Shown: positions 7,908-16,635, counted from the stretch's first letter. The stretch: DNA of 64,000 bases from Pontibacter pamirensis (GCF_010015475.1 NZ_SSNI01000004.1:62001-126000), one strand, 5' to 3'. Numbers and translations: made by a program. Notes: a model not told the origin generated them from the sequence alone.

Positions 7908-8951
7908 CTATCGCTTTCTGCGCAACTGGATGTATACCGGGAAATGGTCGCTGTAGCCGCCCAAGTAGAGGTTGCCGGAGAAGGTGCGGTTTGGGGTGCC
8001 TCTGTACTTACCGAACATGTGTTTGATAAAGTCTGGATTATAAATACCAGCGGAGCCCCGCACATATTGCAGCCCCGCCTCGTCATTCAGCAATGCTTTT
8101 GATACCAGGATTTGGTCCAGCATCTGGAGATTTCCCTGGCTGGCATAGGAGCCAAAGCCGTTAACAAATGGCAGGTAATGCGTGTTGAACAGTTCTTCTT
8201 CATAAGAAGGATCTGGTCGTCCGGTAGCCTGCAGCACCTGTTTTAGGACAGCAGCGTCAGGTTCTGTGTTGAAATCTCCTAGTATGATGATCTTAGCGTT
8301 TTCATCAGCAGCTTGTTGCTGGTCTATCTGCTGGCGTAGTGTTTTTGCAGCACTACGTAGCCGGCTATCATCCTGCTTACCAGCCTTAGTCCGGCTGCGG
8401 GGAGGCCAGTGGGTGACGTATATTGTTACCAATTCACCTCTAAGTTCTCCTTTTACCTGTAGAATGTCACGTGAATTGTAGTTTGCGCCAAAGTTTATAG
8501 GAATGGATTTGGTGAAAGTGGGTTTGAAATGTTTAGGCTGATAGATTAGCGCAACATCCATGCCTTGGTTATCTGGCATATCATGGTGGACAATGCCATA
8601 GTCAAACTTTTTTAGAAGAGGAGTATTCACCAGTTCTTCTACCACTTGCTTGTTTTCTACTTCGGCAAGGCCAACTATAGCCGGGCCTCCTTTGCCTCCA
8701 ATACTGGCTATAACGGACGCTATGTTCTCCATTTTATTGTTATAGCGCTCCTGTGTCCATTGCTTGGCACCCGTGGGGGTATAGGCGTCATCTGCGGTTT
8801 GAGGATCGTTGTTTGTGTCGAAGAACTCCTCCGAGTTATAAAAAGCAACGGTATAGAGTCTCCCTCTTTGTGAAGAGATAGGTGACCTGGAGCATCCGAT
8901 AAGCAGGATAAAGGTAAAAAAAAGGGAGAGGGTTTTAATTCCGTGGTGCAT
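7908..8951 (-). CDS. Endonuclease/exonuclease/phosphatase family lipoprotein
   Basis: A 347-residue protein with a lipoprotein signal peptide: hydrophobic stretch then LIGC with the lipid-carrying Cys20. The mature part is an EEP (DNase I-like) fold: GLAEVEN with the metal-binding Glu97, ILGDFNTEP near residue 245, and the C-terminal YSDHFPVYI with the catalytic Asp-His pair. Such enzymes are Mg-dependent nucleases or phosphodiesterases, and this one would act outside the cytoplasmic membrane, probably on DNA or a phosphodiester of unknown identity. The gene is alone and convergent with dnaN. Confidence 0.88.
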   Translation of the reverse strand: MHHGIKTLSLFFTFILLIGCSRSPISSQRGRLYTVAFYNSEEFFDTNNDPQTADDAYTPTGAKQWTQERYNNKMENIASVIASIGGKGGPAIVGLAEVENKQVVEELVNTPLLKKFDYGIVHHDMPDNQGMDVALIYQPKHFKPTFTKSIPINFGANYNSRDILQVKGELRGELVTIYVTHWPPRSRTKAGKQDDSRLRSAAKTLRQQIDQQQAADENAKIIILGDFNTEPDAAVLKQVLQATGRPDPSYEEELFNTHYLPFVNGFGSYASQGNLQMLDQILVSKALLNDEAGLQYVRGSAGIYNPDFIKHMFGKYRGTPNRTFSGNLYLGGYSDHFPVYIQLRRKR

Positions 8952-9027
8952 CGTGTAACTTTGTGCTCATATATCTGAATAAGAATATTACGAGATTCAT
9001 ACACTATAAAGTTTAAAAATTGAGCAA

Positions 9028-9372
9028 ATGAAAAAATCTGAAATATATTTTAGTATTGCCTTAGATGATAATCGTGTACCGGAAGCCATCAGCTGGCGTG
9101 CCACGGATGCCGGAGATAAGATACATTTTGCCAAAGCCATCAACATCTCCCTCTGGGACAGAGACGAGGCGGGTACCATGAAGATAGACTTGTGGACGAA
9201 GGATATGCCGGTGGATGAGATGAAGTATTTTTACATTGATACCATGGGGGCTATGGCACAAAGCATTGCCACTGCTACCAGCGACCAGGTAATGGCAAAA
9301 AAAATACAGGCGCTCTGCGAAGAACTGATGACGCATGTAGAGCAGGAACGTCAGCAGAACGACAAGCAGTAG
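9028..9372 (+). CDS. gldC: Gliding motility protein GldC
   Basis: A 114-residue soluble protein matching GldC: starts MKKSEIYFSIALDDNRVPE, then ISWRATDAG, the conserved INISLWD, IDLWTKDMPVDEMKYF and a C-terminal FYIDTMGAMAQS segment. In Flavobacterium johnsoniae GldC aids GldB in gliding; the protein is widely kept in Bacteroidota and its molecular action is unknown. No gldB is present next to it. It is divergent from the EEP lipoprotein gene (76 bases between starts) and closed by a strong terminator. Confidence 0.9.
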   Translation: MKKSEIYFSIALDDNRVPEAISWRATDAGDKIHFAKAINISLWDRDEAGTMKIDLWTKDMPVDEMKYFYIDTMGAMAQSIATATSDQVMAKKIQALCEELMTHVEQERQQNDKQ

Positions 9373-9377
9373 GCATA

Positions 9378-9419
9378 AAACCACAGCGCCTTCCCGAAAC
9401 CGGGGAGGCGCTGTGGTTT
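9378..9419. terminator. Strong bidirectional terminator after gldC
   Basis: Left arm 9378-9391 (AAACCACAGCGCCT) is exactly complementary to 9406-9419 (AGGCGCTGTGGTTT). The inner CCC and GGG continue the stem over a GAAAC loop. It lies between convergent genes gldC (+) and the secreted paralogue at 9449-9901 (-). Confidence 0.85.
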
Positions 9420-9448
9420 ATACTAATGTGCTTAATGTACTAACGAAA

Positions 9449-9901
9449 TTATTTTGCCCCTGTACTAGCTGTAGCTTCACCGAAATTTTCTTCCTGTTCA
9501 GCATTGGCAGTAAACTCTTTGTCCATAGCCGTATAGTCTTTGCGAAGGCCGAAATAGTCGTTATACTGCACTGTACTTAATACGTTTTCGAGAAAGCGAT
9601 CCCGCTGTGCGTATACTTTGTTGCTTAGTGCGTCAATTTTTGACTGGTTGCCAGCATTTTCCTCTTCTATAGCGGTAATCTGCTCTGCAACCTTCAAATT
9701 AATTTCTCTTATCTTATTTGACTGATAATTATTTAGATGCAACCCGCGAATCATCTGATCTGACAGATGTTTCGCTCTAGAACTTGCCAAAGTTTTAGAC
9801 GATTTGTCGCCAGGGGCTTTTGCAGCCATTTTAGTTCCGGCGGCATTCGTCGCTAAAGTTGAACCAAACATCATACAAGCCATTACCAATACTTTTTTCA
9901 T
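9449..9901 (-). CDS. Secreted protein, tandem paralogue 2, unknown function
   Basis: About 150 residues with a signal peptide (MKKVLVMACMMFGSTLATNA). The mature helical region shares the pattern LNNYQSnKiREIN...IEeenAGNQsKI...RDrfLENVLSTVQYNdYFG.RKdy with the neighbour at 10147-10593. The heptad-like helices, LENVLSTVQY in place of the LTxxQ motif, and small exported size recall Spy/CpxP-like periplasmic helical proteins, but this is only a shape comparison. The ATG at 9901 is preferred because the paralogue starts MKKLLIL; an ATG two codons upstream (9907) is possible. The C-terminal tail (NAEQEENFGEATASTGAK) is low in complexity. Confidence 0.7.
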   Translation of the reverse strand: MKKVLVMACMMFGSTLATNAAGTKMAAKAPGDKSSKTLASSRAKHLSDQMIRGLHLNNYQSNKIREINLKVAEQITAIEEENAGNQSKIDALSNKVYAQRDRFLENVLSTVQYNDYFGLRKDYTAMDKEFTANAEQEENFGEATASTGAK

Positions 9902-10060
9902 TGTCATGTCCTTCCTTTTTGATTGTTTAGTTGTCTTCTTCTTGTTTATACGTAAATCAAGTAGGTTTAGATAGGAGCAGAGGCTGTATAAGTTTATATT
10001 AGCTGTTGGAGCGCCGCAGGAGGTACATTAAAAGAGGCTGGTGTGGTAAAGCGGCATCCA

Positions 10061-10104
10061 TAAACATCAAAGCCGCTCCTGGAAAGGAGCGGCTTTGATG
10101 TTTA
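10061..10104. terminator. Perfect 20-bp hairpin with GGAA loop
   Basis: Arms 10061-10080 and 10085-10104 are exact complements with a GC core (AGCCGCTCCT / AGGAGCGGCT) and loop GGAA. It lies just past the stop codon of the minus-strand gene 10147-10593 and probably ends that transcript before the next paralogue. Confidence 0.85.
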
Positions 10105-10146
10105 AATTTCAGTAAAACTAAAGATTAATCCTTGCTTGCATGGAGA

Positions 10147-10593
10147 TTAGTTGATACTTACTGTTCGTGATGAGCCTGATGCAGTCTCGGATGATGCTAC
10201 ACCGTTACCACCACGTGATTTGTTGGTGTCACTCATAAATTGTCTGTCAAGAGCTACCAGGTTCTTGCGGTCACCAAAATATTCGTTATACTGTACAGTA
10301 CTCAGTACGTTTTCTAACTTTAGATCACGTTCGGCACATACGCCGTTACATAGTTCATTTATTTTCTCCTGATTGCCTGCATACTGCTTCTCAATAGCTA
10401 ACATTTGCTTGGCAACATCAAGGTTTATCTCGTTTACTTTTGTTGACTGATAGTTATTCAGTCGCAAATCCCGAATCATCTCATGGGAAAGGTTTGTAGC
10501 TCTCTCCTGTGCTGAAATTCCTGGTGTGTCTTGTGCCGAAGCTGCGAATGCTCCACTGAATACCATGCAAGTCAATATCAATAGCTTTTTCAT
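10147..10593 (-). CDS. Secreted protein, tandem paralogue 1, unknown function
   Basis: A 148-residue protein with a signal peptide (MKKLLILTCMVFSGAFAASAQ). Mature segments RDLRLNNYQSTKVNEIN, AIEKQYAGNQEKINEL and LKLENVLSTVQYNEYFG align with the protein at 9449-9901. It has two cysteines, in the segment LCNGVCAERD, that the paralogue lacks, and a Ser/Gly-rich disordered tail. Both genes are on the minus strand with a terminator between them, so they may be expressed separately. The conserved helix pair suggests a periplasmic helical bundle. I do not recognise a named family. Confidence 0.72.
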   Translation of the reverse strand: MKKLLILTCMVFSGAFAASAQDTPGISAQERATNLSHEMIRDLRLNNYQSTKVNEINLDVAKQMLAIEKQYAGNQEKINELCNGVCAERDLKLENVLSTVQYNEYFGDRKNLVALDRQFMSDTNKSRGGNGVASSETASGSSRTVSIN

Positions 10594-10710
10594 AATTTAT
10601 TTCTTTCTGTAGTTTTAAGTTTGGTTTAATTGCTTTTGTAAACAACGCAGCTTATTGTTAAAAAATTCAAGCTTAGTTGTATCATTGTAACGCCTAATAT
10701 AGTGCAGATA

Positions 10711-10760
10711 TTATGCCAGAAAAGCCGTTTTTTAGCTAAAAAACGGCTTTTCTGGCATAA
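10711..10760. terminator. 50-bp perfect palindrome, probable bidirectional terminator
   Basis: Bases 10711-10735 and 10736-10760 are exact reverse complements with no spacer (centre TTTTTTAG/CTAAAAAA). The GC part GCCAGAAAAGCCG is followed by a T run on each strand. It lies just past the dcd stop codon (minus strand) and upstream of the paralogue gene at 10147-10593. Confidence 0.8.
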
Positions 10761-10771
10761 ATTAGTAAAAT

Positions 10772-11308
10772 TTACCACTCATTCTTCCACATCATAGACT
10801 CAACAGGCCTGGTGGTGCGGTTATTGTATTTTGCGTTTTGTTTGGTGTTGTAGTAGTTCTCAATACCGCCACTTACTTCAAAATAAATAAGCTGGCCAAC
10901 AGGCATGCCATAGTACACACGCACCGGGTGCGACACAGAAATTTCAAGCGTCCAGGTGTTACAGAAGCCCACATCTCCTTTGCCTGCGGTGGCGTGAATG
11001 TCTATTCCTAACCGCCCTACGCTGGACTTGCCCTCCAGGAAAGGGACATGTGCATGTGTTTCGGTATATTCCAGTGTAACGCCAAGGTATAAAGTGCCCG
11101 GCCTCAGTACATAACCCTCTTCTGGAATCTCAAAAACGTCTATTTCATTATGTTTGCGGGCATCCAGTACCTCATCTTTATAGGTTGCCAGGTATCGCCC
11201 TAAGTGCACGTCATAAGAGTTTGTACCCAGGCAGTCGCGGTTAAATGGCTCTACGAGGATGGTTCCCTTTTCAATCTCTGATAAAATCTGCTTATCTGTT
11301 AATATCAT
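10772..11308 (-). CDS. dcd: dCTP deaminase
   Basis: A 178-residue protein starting MILTDKQILSEIEKG, which deaminates dCTP to dUTP for dTMP synthesis. The trimeric dUTPase/DCD fold is recognised by LGTNSYDVHLG, the EGKSSVGRLGIDIHATAG segment with the Ser-Ser phosphate site, and the catalytic glutamate region FCNTWTLEIS. The C-terminal NNRTTRPVESMMW is typical of Bacteroidota members. An in-frame ATG 11 codons upstream (11341) would add MLILQTIFSHT, which is not family-like, so the inner start is chosen. The gene is flanked by terminators on its 3' side and appears monocistronic. Confidence 0.92.
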   Translation of the reverse strand: MILTDKQILSEIEKGTILVEPFNRDCLGTNSYDVHLGRYLATYKDEVLDARKHNEIDVFEIPEEGYVLRPGTLYLGVTLEYTETHAHVPFLEGKSSVGRLGIDIHATAGKGDVGFCNTWTLEISVSHPVRVYYGMPVGQLIYFEVSGGIENYYNTKQNAKYNNRTTRPVESMMWKNEW

Positions 11309-11462
11309 GGTGTGGCTAAAAATAGTCTGTAAAATAAGCAAATATGCTGCTATAAGACAAGGATTGTATGTGAATGCTAGGTTATTTCACCGCGCCAGGG
11401 CTGTTTTGCTGAGTATGCTATTAACCACCCTCACAGAATTATTTTAGGCTGAGAGGGAAATA

Positions 11463-11495
11463 CAAAAGCAGCACCTGTAGTAGATGCTGCTTTTG
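11463..11495. terminator. Terminator after hemL
   Basis: CAAAAGCAGCA (11463-11473) pairs exactly with TGCTGCTTTTG (11485-11495) around 11 bases. On the minus strand it follows the hemL stop codon by about 20 bases. Confidence 0.65.
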
Positions 11496-11515
11496 CTGAT
11501 AAGGGAAGCTCTTTT

Positions 11516-12820
11516 TTATAATAATCCCTGGTGCACCTCCTGAAGCGCTTCCAGGTTGGCCTGCACATATTGCGCTACCAGGTCATCTGTTACAGCTGTT
11601 GATACGAAGAGCGCTTCATACTGAGAAGGAGCAAGATAGACACCTCGTTGCAGCATGCTATTAAAATAGCGGCCAAAAAGAGCTGTGTCTGATGTCTTTG
11701 CCGTATCAAAATCAACCACTTTTTCCTGGGTAAAGAAGATGCTGAACATAGAGCCGATGCGGTTGATGGTATAGTTCAGGCCTAATTGTTGCATGTTCTG
11801 CTGCATGCCGGCTACCATTTTGGCGGAAGTTTGCTCCAACTGCGTATAGGTTTCCGGGTGCTCTTTCAAGTAAGTGAGCATCGCCATCCCTGCCGACATG
11901 GCGATAGGGTTGCCAGATAAAGTGCCTGCCTGGTAAACAGGTCCCGCTGGTGCTACATAATCCATCAGCTCCTTTTTACCACCATAGGCCCCCACCGGCA
12001 TACCGCCTCCTATAATTTTGCCCAGCGTGCTCATATCAGGTGTCACACCGTATACTTCCTGCGCCCCACCCGGAGCCAGTCTAAAACCTGTCATCACCTC
12101 ATCGAAAACAAGCACAATGCCTTCCTTGTCGCACAGGTCCCGCAGCCCTTTTAGGAAGTTCAGCTGTGGGGTAACAAGGCCCATGTTGCCAGCTACCGGT
12201 TCTAATATAATGGCAGCCACTTGTCCCTTATTTGCCTCTACCAGTATTTTCACAGCGTCCAGGTTATTATAAGGAGCGGTGAGTGTATCGTTGGCAGTGC
12301 CTTTGGTTACGCCCGGACTATCCGGAACACCTAAAGTAATGGCACCGCTACCTGCTGAAATCAGAAAAGAGTCGCCGTGGCCGTGGTAGCAGCCTTCAAA
12401 CTTTATGATTTTATCCCTGCCGGTATAGCCGCGCGCCACCCGAATAGCAGACATGGTTGCCTCCGTACCAGAGTTCACCATGCGCACTTTCTCGATACTT
12501 GGAACCATGCTCACAATGAGCTCTGCAATTTCGATTTCCTTGCGGGTTGGGGCGCCGAAGGAGAGTGAGTCTGGAATAGCTTTCTGCACTGCCTCCTGTA
12601 CCACTTCCGCGGCGTGTCCCAGAATCATAGGCCCCCAGGAGTTTATCAGGTCCAGGAATTGGTTGCCATCTTCATCAAACAAATATGGTCCTTTGGCGGA
12701 GACCATGAATCTAGGATTACCTCCAACGGCTCTAAAAGCTCTGACAGGGGAGTTGACACCCCCCGGAATGCTGTTTTGTGCCCGTTGGAACAGCTCGTTG
12801 CTTACTTGTGCTTTTATCAT
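11516..12820 (-). CDS. hemL: Glutamate-1-semialdehyde 2,1-aminomutase
   Basis: A 434-residue PLP enzyme that converts glutamate-1-semialdehyde to 5-aminolevulinate, the C5 route to haem. Family marks are the start FQRAQNSIPGGVNSPVRAF, NSGTEATMSAIR near residue 116, YHGHGDSFL at 145-153, the cofactor aspartate in LVFDEVMTGFR (Asp240) and the PLP lysine Lys268 in STLGKIIGGG. Length is normal. It lies 28 bases after the TPR/binding-protein gene and likely shares its transcript with guaA upstream, so this run may be guaA - unknown - hemL; other haem genes are not in the window. Confidence 0.94.
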   Translation of the reverse strand: MIKAQVSNELFQRAQNSIPGGVNSPVRAFRAVGGNPRFMVSAKGPYLFDEDGNQFLDLINSWGPMILGHAAEVVQEAVQKAIPDSLSFGAPTRKEIEIAELIVSMVPSIEKVRMVNSGTEATMSAIRVARGYTGRDKIIKFEGCYHGHGDSFLISAGSGAITLGVPDSPGVTKGTANDTLTAPYNNLDAVKILVEANKGQVAAIILEPVAGNMGLVTPQLNFLKGLRDLCDKEGIVLVFDEVMTGFRLAPGGAQEVYGVTPDMSTLGKIIGGGMPVGAYGGKKELMDYVAPAGPVYQAGTLSGNPIAMSAGMAMLTYLKEHPETYTQLEQTSAKMVAGMQQNMQQLGLNYTINRIGSMFSIFFTQEKVVDFDTAKTSDTALFGRYFNSMLQRGVYLAPSQYEALFVSTAVTDDLVAQYVQANLEALQEVHQGLL

Positions 12821-12848
12821 AAGTAATTAATGTCAAAATGAGTTTGAA

Positions 12849-14549
12849 TTAAAGAACAGGATTGACAACAGTAAGTTGTAAGTTCTCTAATTTAGTAATG
12901 GGTACATACTGGTTATCAGGATGTACTTCGCTTTTGTTGTTAGAATCAGTATAGCTCATGCCCGGGTAAAATACTCCTAACCTGGAACCGGACTGCGCCA
13001 GCTGCTGATTAAACTGCGGACCGTGGTTCTTGAGCATTGTGCCAAAGTAGTACAACATCTCAAAGCCTGCATAAGCATAAATAGACGGCGGAAGGTTATA
13101 CTGGCTGATATACTGTTTCCTAAACCAATCGTTGAGCGGGTTCAGCTTGTTCACGTACTTTGGGCTGATGAAGAACACCTCCAGGTCGTCGAGCTGCCGC
13201 AGGCTAATCTGATTTATATCCAGCCATTTATCGTATGTGACAAGGGGCAGCGTACGTGCCTTGCCCTGCAGGAGGCTTGTTGTGTTTACGGCTGCTGTCA
13301 TTTTATCTGAGAAAACCGCCATATGACCTGCATTCTCCAAATTAAGACCTCTGAACGCAGTGGCCGTAGCAGTTGTCTCACTAGACTTGATTTTGCTGAA
13401 TATCCTTACCTTTCCTCCTAACTTTTCAAAATGCTGCCGGTAAAGGTTCGCAAAATTGGTGTCGTCTTTAGTGTCCTCGTAAACAATAACTGCTGTTTTA
13501 GGTGAGAAATTCTGATATGCATATGCTGCCGCCTGTTTTGCCTGTGTAGCGACAGAGGATTCAAATAAGAACACATTGCTATTGCCTTCTGCCACATCCA
13601 AATCCTGCGACAGTGGGTTGATAACGTTGATGTTGTGTTGTGCTGCAAAACGTGATGCCACCTTTGCCGTTGATTTATAGATGGGTCCGATTAAAAGGCT
13701 CATTTGTTTCAGCTCCGTCATGTCTAGCACCCTTTTCAAGCTCATGGTATCGGCGCTGGTGTCGTAAGTAAACAGGTTAATGTCTATTCCCTGCTTCTGC
13801 AGCGAATCCTGCGCTAGCTTCATGCCAGCATACATATCTGTTACAAACTGACTTTTACGGGCAGTCTGCTGTAAATCCTGGTTCAGCTGAAAGGGGAGAA
13901 GCAAAGCTACATTATATTCCTGTCCACGCAGTACATTGGGATTTAGATAACGGCTACGGTCTAAGTTGTGCCTAGCAACCAAGTTCTCCAGCCTCTGGCG
14001 ATCCTGCGGTCGGTACCATCCTCCGATGAGCTTATCAGCATACACTTGTGCTACTGTTTTATCATCTTGGTAACGCTGCACCAGGCGCTCAAAAGTCGCT
14101 TTATCATTTAGGCTGTTAAGGTAAAACCGCTTCAGGCCTTCCGCATCACTTGCCAAAGCGCTACCTTTTAATTCCTGAAGTTTGCTCAGCGCCCGCTCAT
14201 AGTCTCCCTGCTCAAATAAGACGTTTGCCAGCAGGTAATCTGCATCAGCCATTCCGCGCCAGTTCGGGTGCTGGTTTTGAAGCTGCAGCAGCATCTGGTA
14301 TGCTTCGTCGGGCTTGTTGTTCTTTAAGGCCGATAAGGCATAAAAATAAGAAGCTTCCGGTGCATAAGGGCTATTGCTGCCAGTTAGAGGCAAAAGCTCA
14401 GCCATTGCCAAGTCATACCGCTGCTGCTGCAGGAGTATCTTGCCATTGTTATAGTTTGTGCTGGCATCCTGTACCTGCGCATGCGCCGGCATAGCCAGCG
14501 CCCCAAGCAGCAATAGGCCAGCGGCTTTATTCCAAAAGCTTTGATTCAT
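12849..14549 (-). CDS. Exported TPR and periplasmic-binding-protein-like (type I) fusion protein
   Basis: A 566-residue exported protein with signal peptide (LLLLGALAMPAHAQ). Residues about 30-150 are TPR-like helical repeats (GKILLQQQRYDLAMAELLPL, YLLANVLFEQGDYERALSKL). From about 210 (YNVALLLPFQLNQDLQQ) to the end it resembles a type I periplasmic-binding/LpoA-like fold, with FVTDMYAGMKLAQDSL, LIGPIYKSTAKVASRFAAQH and a late YAYAGFEMLYYFG. In Flavobacteriia a similar binding-fold protein with LysM domains is found beside guaA. LpoA-type proteins activate peptidoglycan synthases from the outer membrane; a similar envelope role here is inference. No lipobox is seen. It lies 93 bases after guaA and 28 before hemL. 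Confidence 0.75.
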   Translation of the reverse strand: MNQSFWNKAAGLLLLGALAMPAHAQVQDASTNYNNGKILLQQQRYDLAMAELLPLTGSNSPYAPEASYFYALSALKNNKPDEAYQMLLQLQNQHPNWRGMADADYLLANVLFEQGDYERALSKLQELKGSALASDAEGLKRFYLNSLNDKATFERLVQRYQDDKTVAQVYADKLIGGWYRPQDRQRLENLVARHNLDRSRYLNPNVLRGQEYNVALLLPFQLNQDLQQTARKSQFVTDMYAGMKLAQDSLQKQGIDINLFTYDTSADTMSLKRVLDMTELKQMSLLIGPIYKSTAKVASRFAAQHNINVINPLSQDLDVAEGNSNVFLFESSVATQAKQAAAYAYQNFSPKTAVIVYEDTKDDTNFANLYRQHFEKLGGKVRIFSKIKSSETTATATAFRGLNLENAGHMAVFSDKMTAAVNTTSLLQGKARTLPLVTYDKWLDINQISLRQLDDLEVFFISPKYVNKLNPLNDWFRKQYISQYNLPPSIYAYAGFEMLYYFGTMLKNHGPQFNQQLAQSGSRLGVFYPGMSYTDSNNKSEVHPDNQYVPITKLENLQLTVVNPVL

Positions 14550-14642
14550 ATCTTTATATGATGAAGGAGAAGAGACAAAGGATGAATGACAAGTTTCTGA
14601 ACTTATCTTTCCTCCTTTGTCGAAATGTCTTTCTTCTTAACG

Positions 14643-16172
14643 TTATTCCCACTCAATAGTAGCAGGTGGTTTAGAGCTGATGTCATACACCACGCGGTTA
14701 ACGCCTTTTACCTTGTTAATAATTTCATTAGAAACATCTGCCAGGAACTCGTACGGTAAACGGCACCAATCGGCTGTCATACCATCCACACTTGTTACGG
14801 CACGAAGCGCCACCACATGCTCATAGGTACGTTCGTCGCCCATTACACCCACTGATTGTACCGGTGTAAGGATAGCTCCTGCCTGCCATACCTCATCGTA
14901 CAATCCGGCGCTTTTCAGGCTGCTGATAAAGATGTGATCCACTTGCTGCAGGATGTATACTTTCTGCGGTGTAATGTCGCTCAGGATGCGGATAGCCAGG
15001 CCAGGTCCAGGGAAGGGGTGGCGGCCGATGATTGTTTCCTCTATCTTCAGCGTTCTTCCTACTAAACGCACTTCATCCTTGAATAGCGTGTTCAGCGGCT
15101 CTACTACCTGCAACTTCATAAAATCTGGCAGGCCACCAACGTTGTGGTGCGACTTGATAGTGGCAGACGGACCGTTTACGCTGAGGGATTCGATAACGTC
15201 AGGGTAAATGGTACCCTGCGCCAGCCACTTCACGTCCTCTATCTGGTGTGCCTCATCGTCAAAAACTTCTATAAAGGTTCTGCCAATGGCTTTACGCTTC
15301 AGCTCCGGATCTCTTATACCTTCTAAAGCGGCATAAAATCTGTCTTTCGCATCCAGGCCTTTCACGTTTAAGCCCATGTGCTTGTAAGAGTCGAGCACGG
15401 TTTCGAACTCGTCTTTGCGGAGCAGGCCGTTATCTACAAAGATGCAGTACAGGTTTTTGCCAACTGCCTGGTGAATCAGCATGGCCGCCACACTGGAGTC
15501 AACCCCTCCGGACAAGCCCAGTACAACTTTGTCGTTACCTATCTTCTCCTGCAGCTGTGCAACAGTGCCTTCCACAAATTGTTCTGCCGTCCAGTCTTGC
15601 TGGCAGCCGCAAATGTGCACCACGAAATTGCGAAGCAGCGTTTTCCCTTCATCGGAGTGTGTTACCTCCGGGTGGAACTGGATGCCATAGGTTTCCTGGC
15701 CACGCAGCTTGTAGGCTGCCACGCGCACACTTGGTGTGCTGGCAATAACTTCAATGTTATCCGGAACCTCTTTAATAGTGTCTCCATGCGACATCCACAC
15801 CACGGAACCAAGTGTAAGTTCTTTCAGCAGGCGGTCTGCGTTATGCAGTTCGCTGAGGCGGGCACGACCATACTCCCGGATAGTAGATGGCGTTACGTCT
15901 CCACCATGCTCGTGGGCAATGAGCTGCGCACCATAACATACACCCAAAACTGGCTGCTTGCCGAGGTACTGGCTTAAATCTAAGGTAGGGTGCTCTTCGT
16001 CACGTACCGAGCAGGGGCTGCCCGAGAATATAACACCCTTTACTTCATCTGTAAGGGGTGGCACATTATTGAAAGGGTATATTTCGCAATATACATTTAG
16101 CTCGCGCACCCTTCTGGCAATTAGTTGGGTGTATTGGGAGCCAAAATCGAGAATGAGAATTTTTTCTGGCAT
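14643..16172 (-). CDS. guaA: GMP synthase (glutamine-hydrolysing)
   Basis: A 509-residue enzyme starting [14 protein letters not shown] that makes GMP from XMP, glutamine and ATP. The class I glutamine amidotransferase domain holds Cys79 (LGVCYGAQ), His167 and Glu169 (QFHPEV). The ATP-pyrophosphatase domain starts with the PP-loop SGGVDSS at 221-227, and the C-terminal dimerisation domain ends KPPATIEWE as in the family. The frame is open for 37 more codons upstream but that extension is not family-like, so ATG 16172 is the start. It appears first in a minus-strand run with the TPR/binding-like gene and hemL. Confidence 0.95.
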   Translation of the reverse strand: MPEKILILDFGSQYTQLIARRVRELNVYCEIYPFNNVPPLTDEVKGVIFSGSPCSVRDEEHPTLDLSQYLGKQPVLGVCYGAQLIAHEHGGDVTPSTIREYGRARLSELHNADRLLKELTLGSVVWMSHGDTIKEVPDNIEVIASTPSVRVAAYKLRGQETYGIQFHPEVTHSDEGKTLLRNFVVHICGCQQDWTAEQFVEGTVAQLQEKIGNDKVVLGLSGGVDSSVAAMLIHQAVGKNLYCIFVDNGLLRKDEFETVLDSYKHMGLNVKGLDAKDRFYAALEGIRDPELKRKAIGRTFIEVFDDEAHQIEDVKWLAQGTIYPDVIESLSVNGPSATIKSHHNVGGLPDFMKLQVVEPLNTLFKDEVRLVGRTLKIEETIIGRHPFPGPGLAIRILSDITPQKVYILQQVDHIFISSLKSAGLYDEVWQAGAILTPVQSVGVMGDERTYEHVVALRAVTSVDGMTADWCRLPYEFLADVSNEIINKVKGVNRVVYDISSKPPATIEWE

Positions 16173-16399
16173 GTGCAAAGGTAAGGTGCTTTTACAGTTT
16201 TTGCCAATTTTATTAGATATATGCATCAGCTGAAGAAAGTAGCCGGCAAGGAAGAGTTTTGAAATGGGTGTATTTTGCATCAAGCGCTGGCTGGTTGTTT
16301 GATAAGAGCTTGTGCTAAGTTTTTTATTTACTAAAGCTGTTGATGCTGAATAAAATAGCTTTTAGAGGGAAAGAAATCTGTGTTATTTTAACTGGTGTA

Positions 16400-16430
16400 T
16401 TTGCACTGAATATCTTTTTTAGTACCTTTG
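16400..16430 (+). promoter_or_regulatory. Bacteroidota-type promoter of the SRP RNA gene
   Basis: -33 element TTTG at 16400-16403 and -7 element TACCTTTG at 16423-16430, separated by 19 bases. This fits the Bacteroidota sigma-70 consensus (TTTG, 19-20 nt, TAnnTTTG). The RNA should start a few bases later, which agrees with the folded 5' end at 16435. Confidence 0.82.
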
Positions 16431-16434
16431 CATT

Positions 16435-16524
16435 GGCAAATCGGCACGGCCAGCTCCCGCCGAACTCCCCCAGGACCGGAAGGTAGCAAGGGTAGGCGGT
16501 TGAGCGGCGCGATGTCGGTTTGCC
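16435..16524 (+). ncRNA. ffs: Signal recognition particle RNA, small bacterial type (4.5S)
   Basis: About 90 bases that fold into one long hairpin: 5' GGCAAATCGGCA pairs with 3' end sequence TGTCGGTTTGCC. The apical domain CAGGACCGGAAGGTAGCAAG carries the GGAA tetraloop and the asymmetric and symmetric internal loops that bind the Ffh M domain, on the plus strand. A run of T follows at 16527-16533 and acts as terminator. With Ffh (32672-34006) it forms the SRP that targets membrane proteins to FtsY and SecYEG. A well-formed promoter lies directly upstream. End points are set from pairing and could shift by a few bases. Confidence 0.93.
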
Positions 16525-16603
16525 ACTTTTTTTCCCTATCCTGAAGCTTTAGGCTTTCTCCAAAATTCCCACTGTTTACTTTCCTGATTCTCGATTAATG
16601 CGT

Positions 16604-16611
16604 TAGATTTG
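16604..16611 (+). promoter_or_regulatory. Candidate -7 element for the transaldolase gene
   Basis: TAGATTTG fits TAnnTTTG and lies 24 bases before the ATG. The -33 region (TTTACTTTCC) lacks a proper TTTG, so support is partial. Confidence 0.35.
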
Positions 16612-16635
16612 TGAATAAATCAACACACAAGCATT

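Noticed and set aside
15378-15977. Long plus-strand open frame of about 199 codons opposite guaA
   Set aside because: It is the antisense shadow of a strongly conserved GuaA frame; the protein has no family-like motifs and is rich in Cys, His and Phe as shadows often are.
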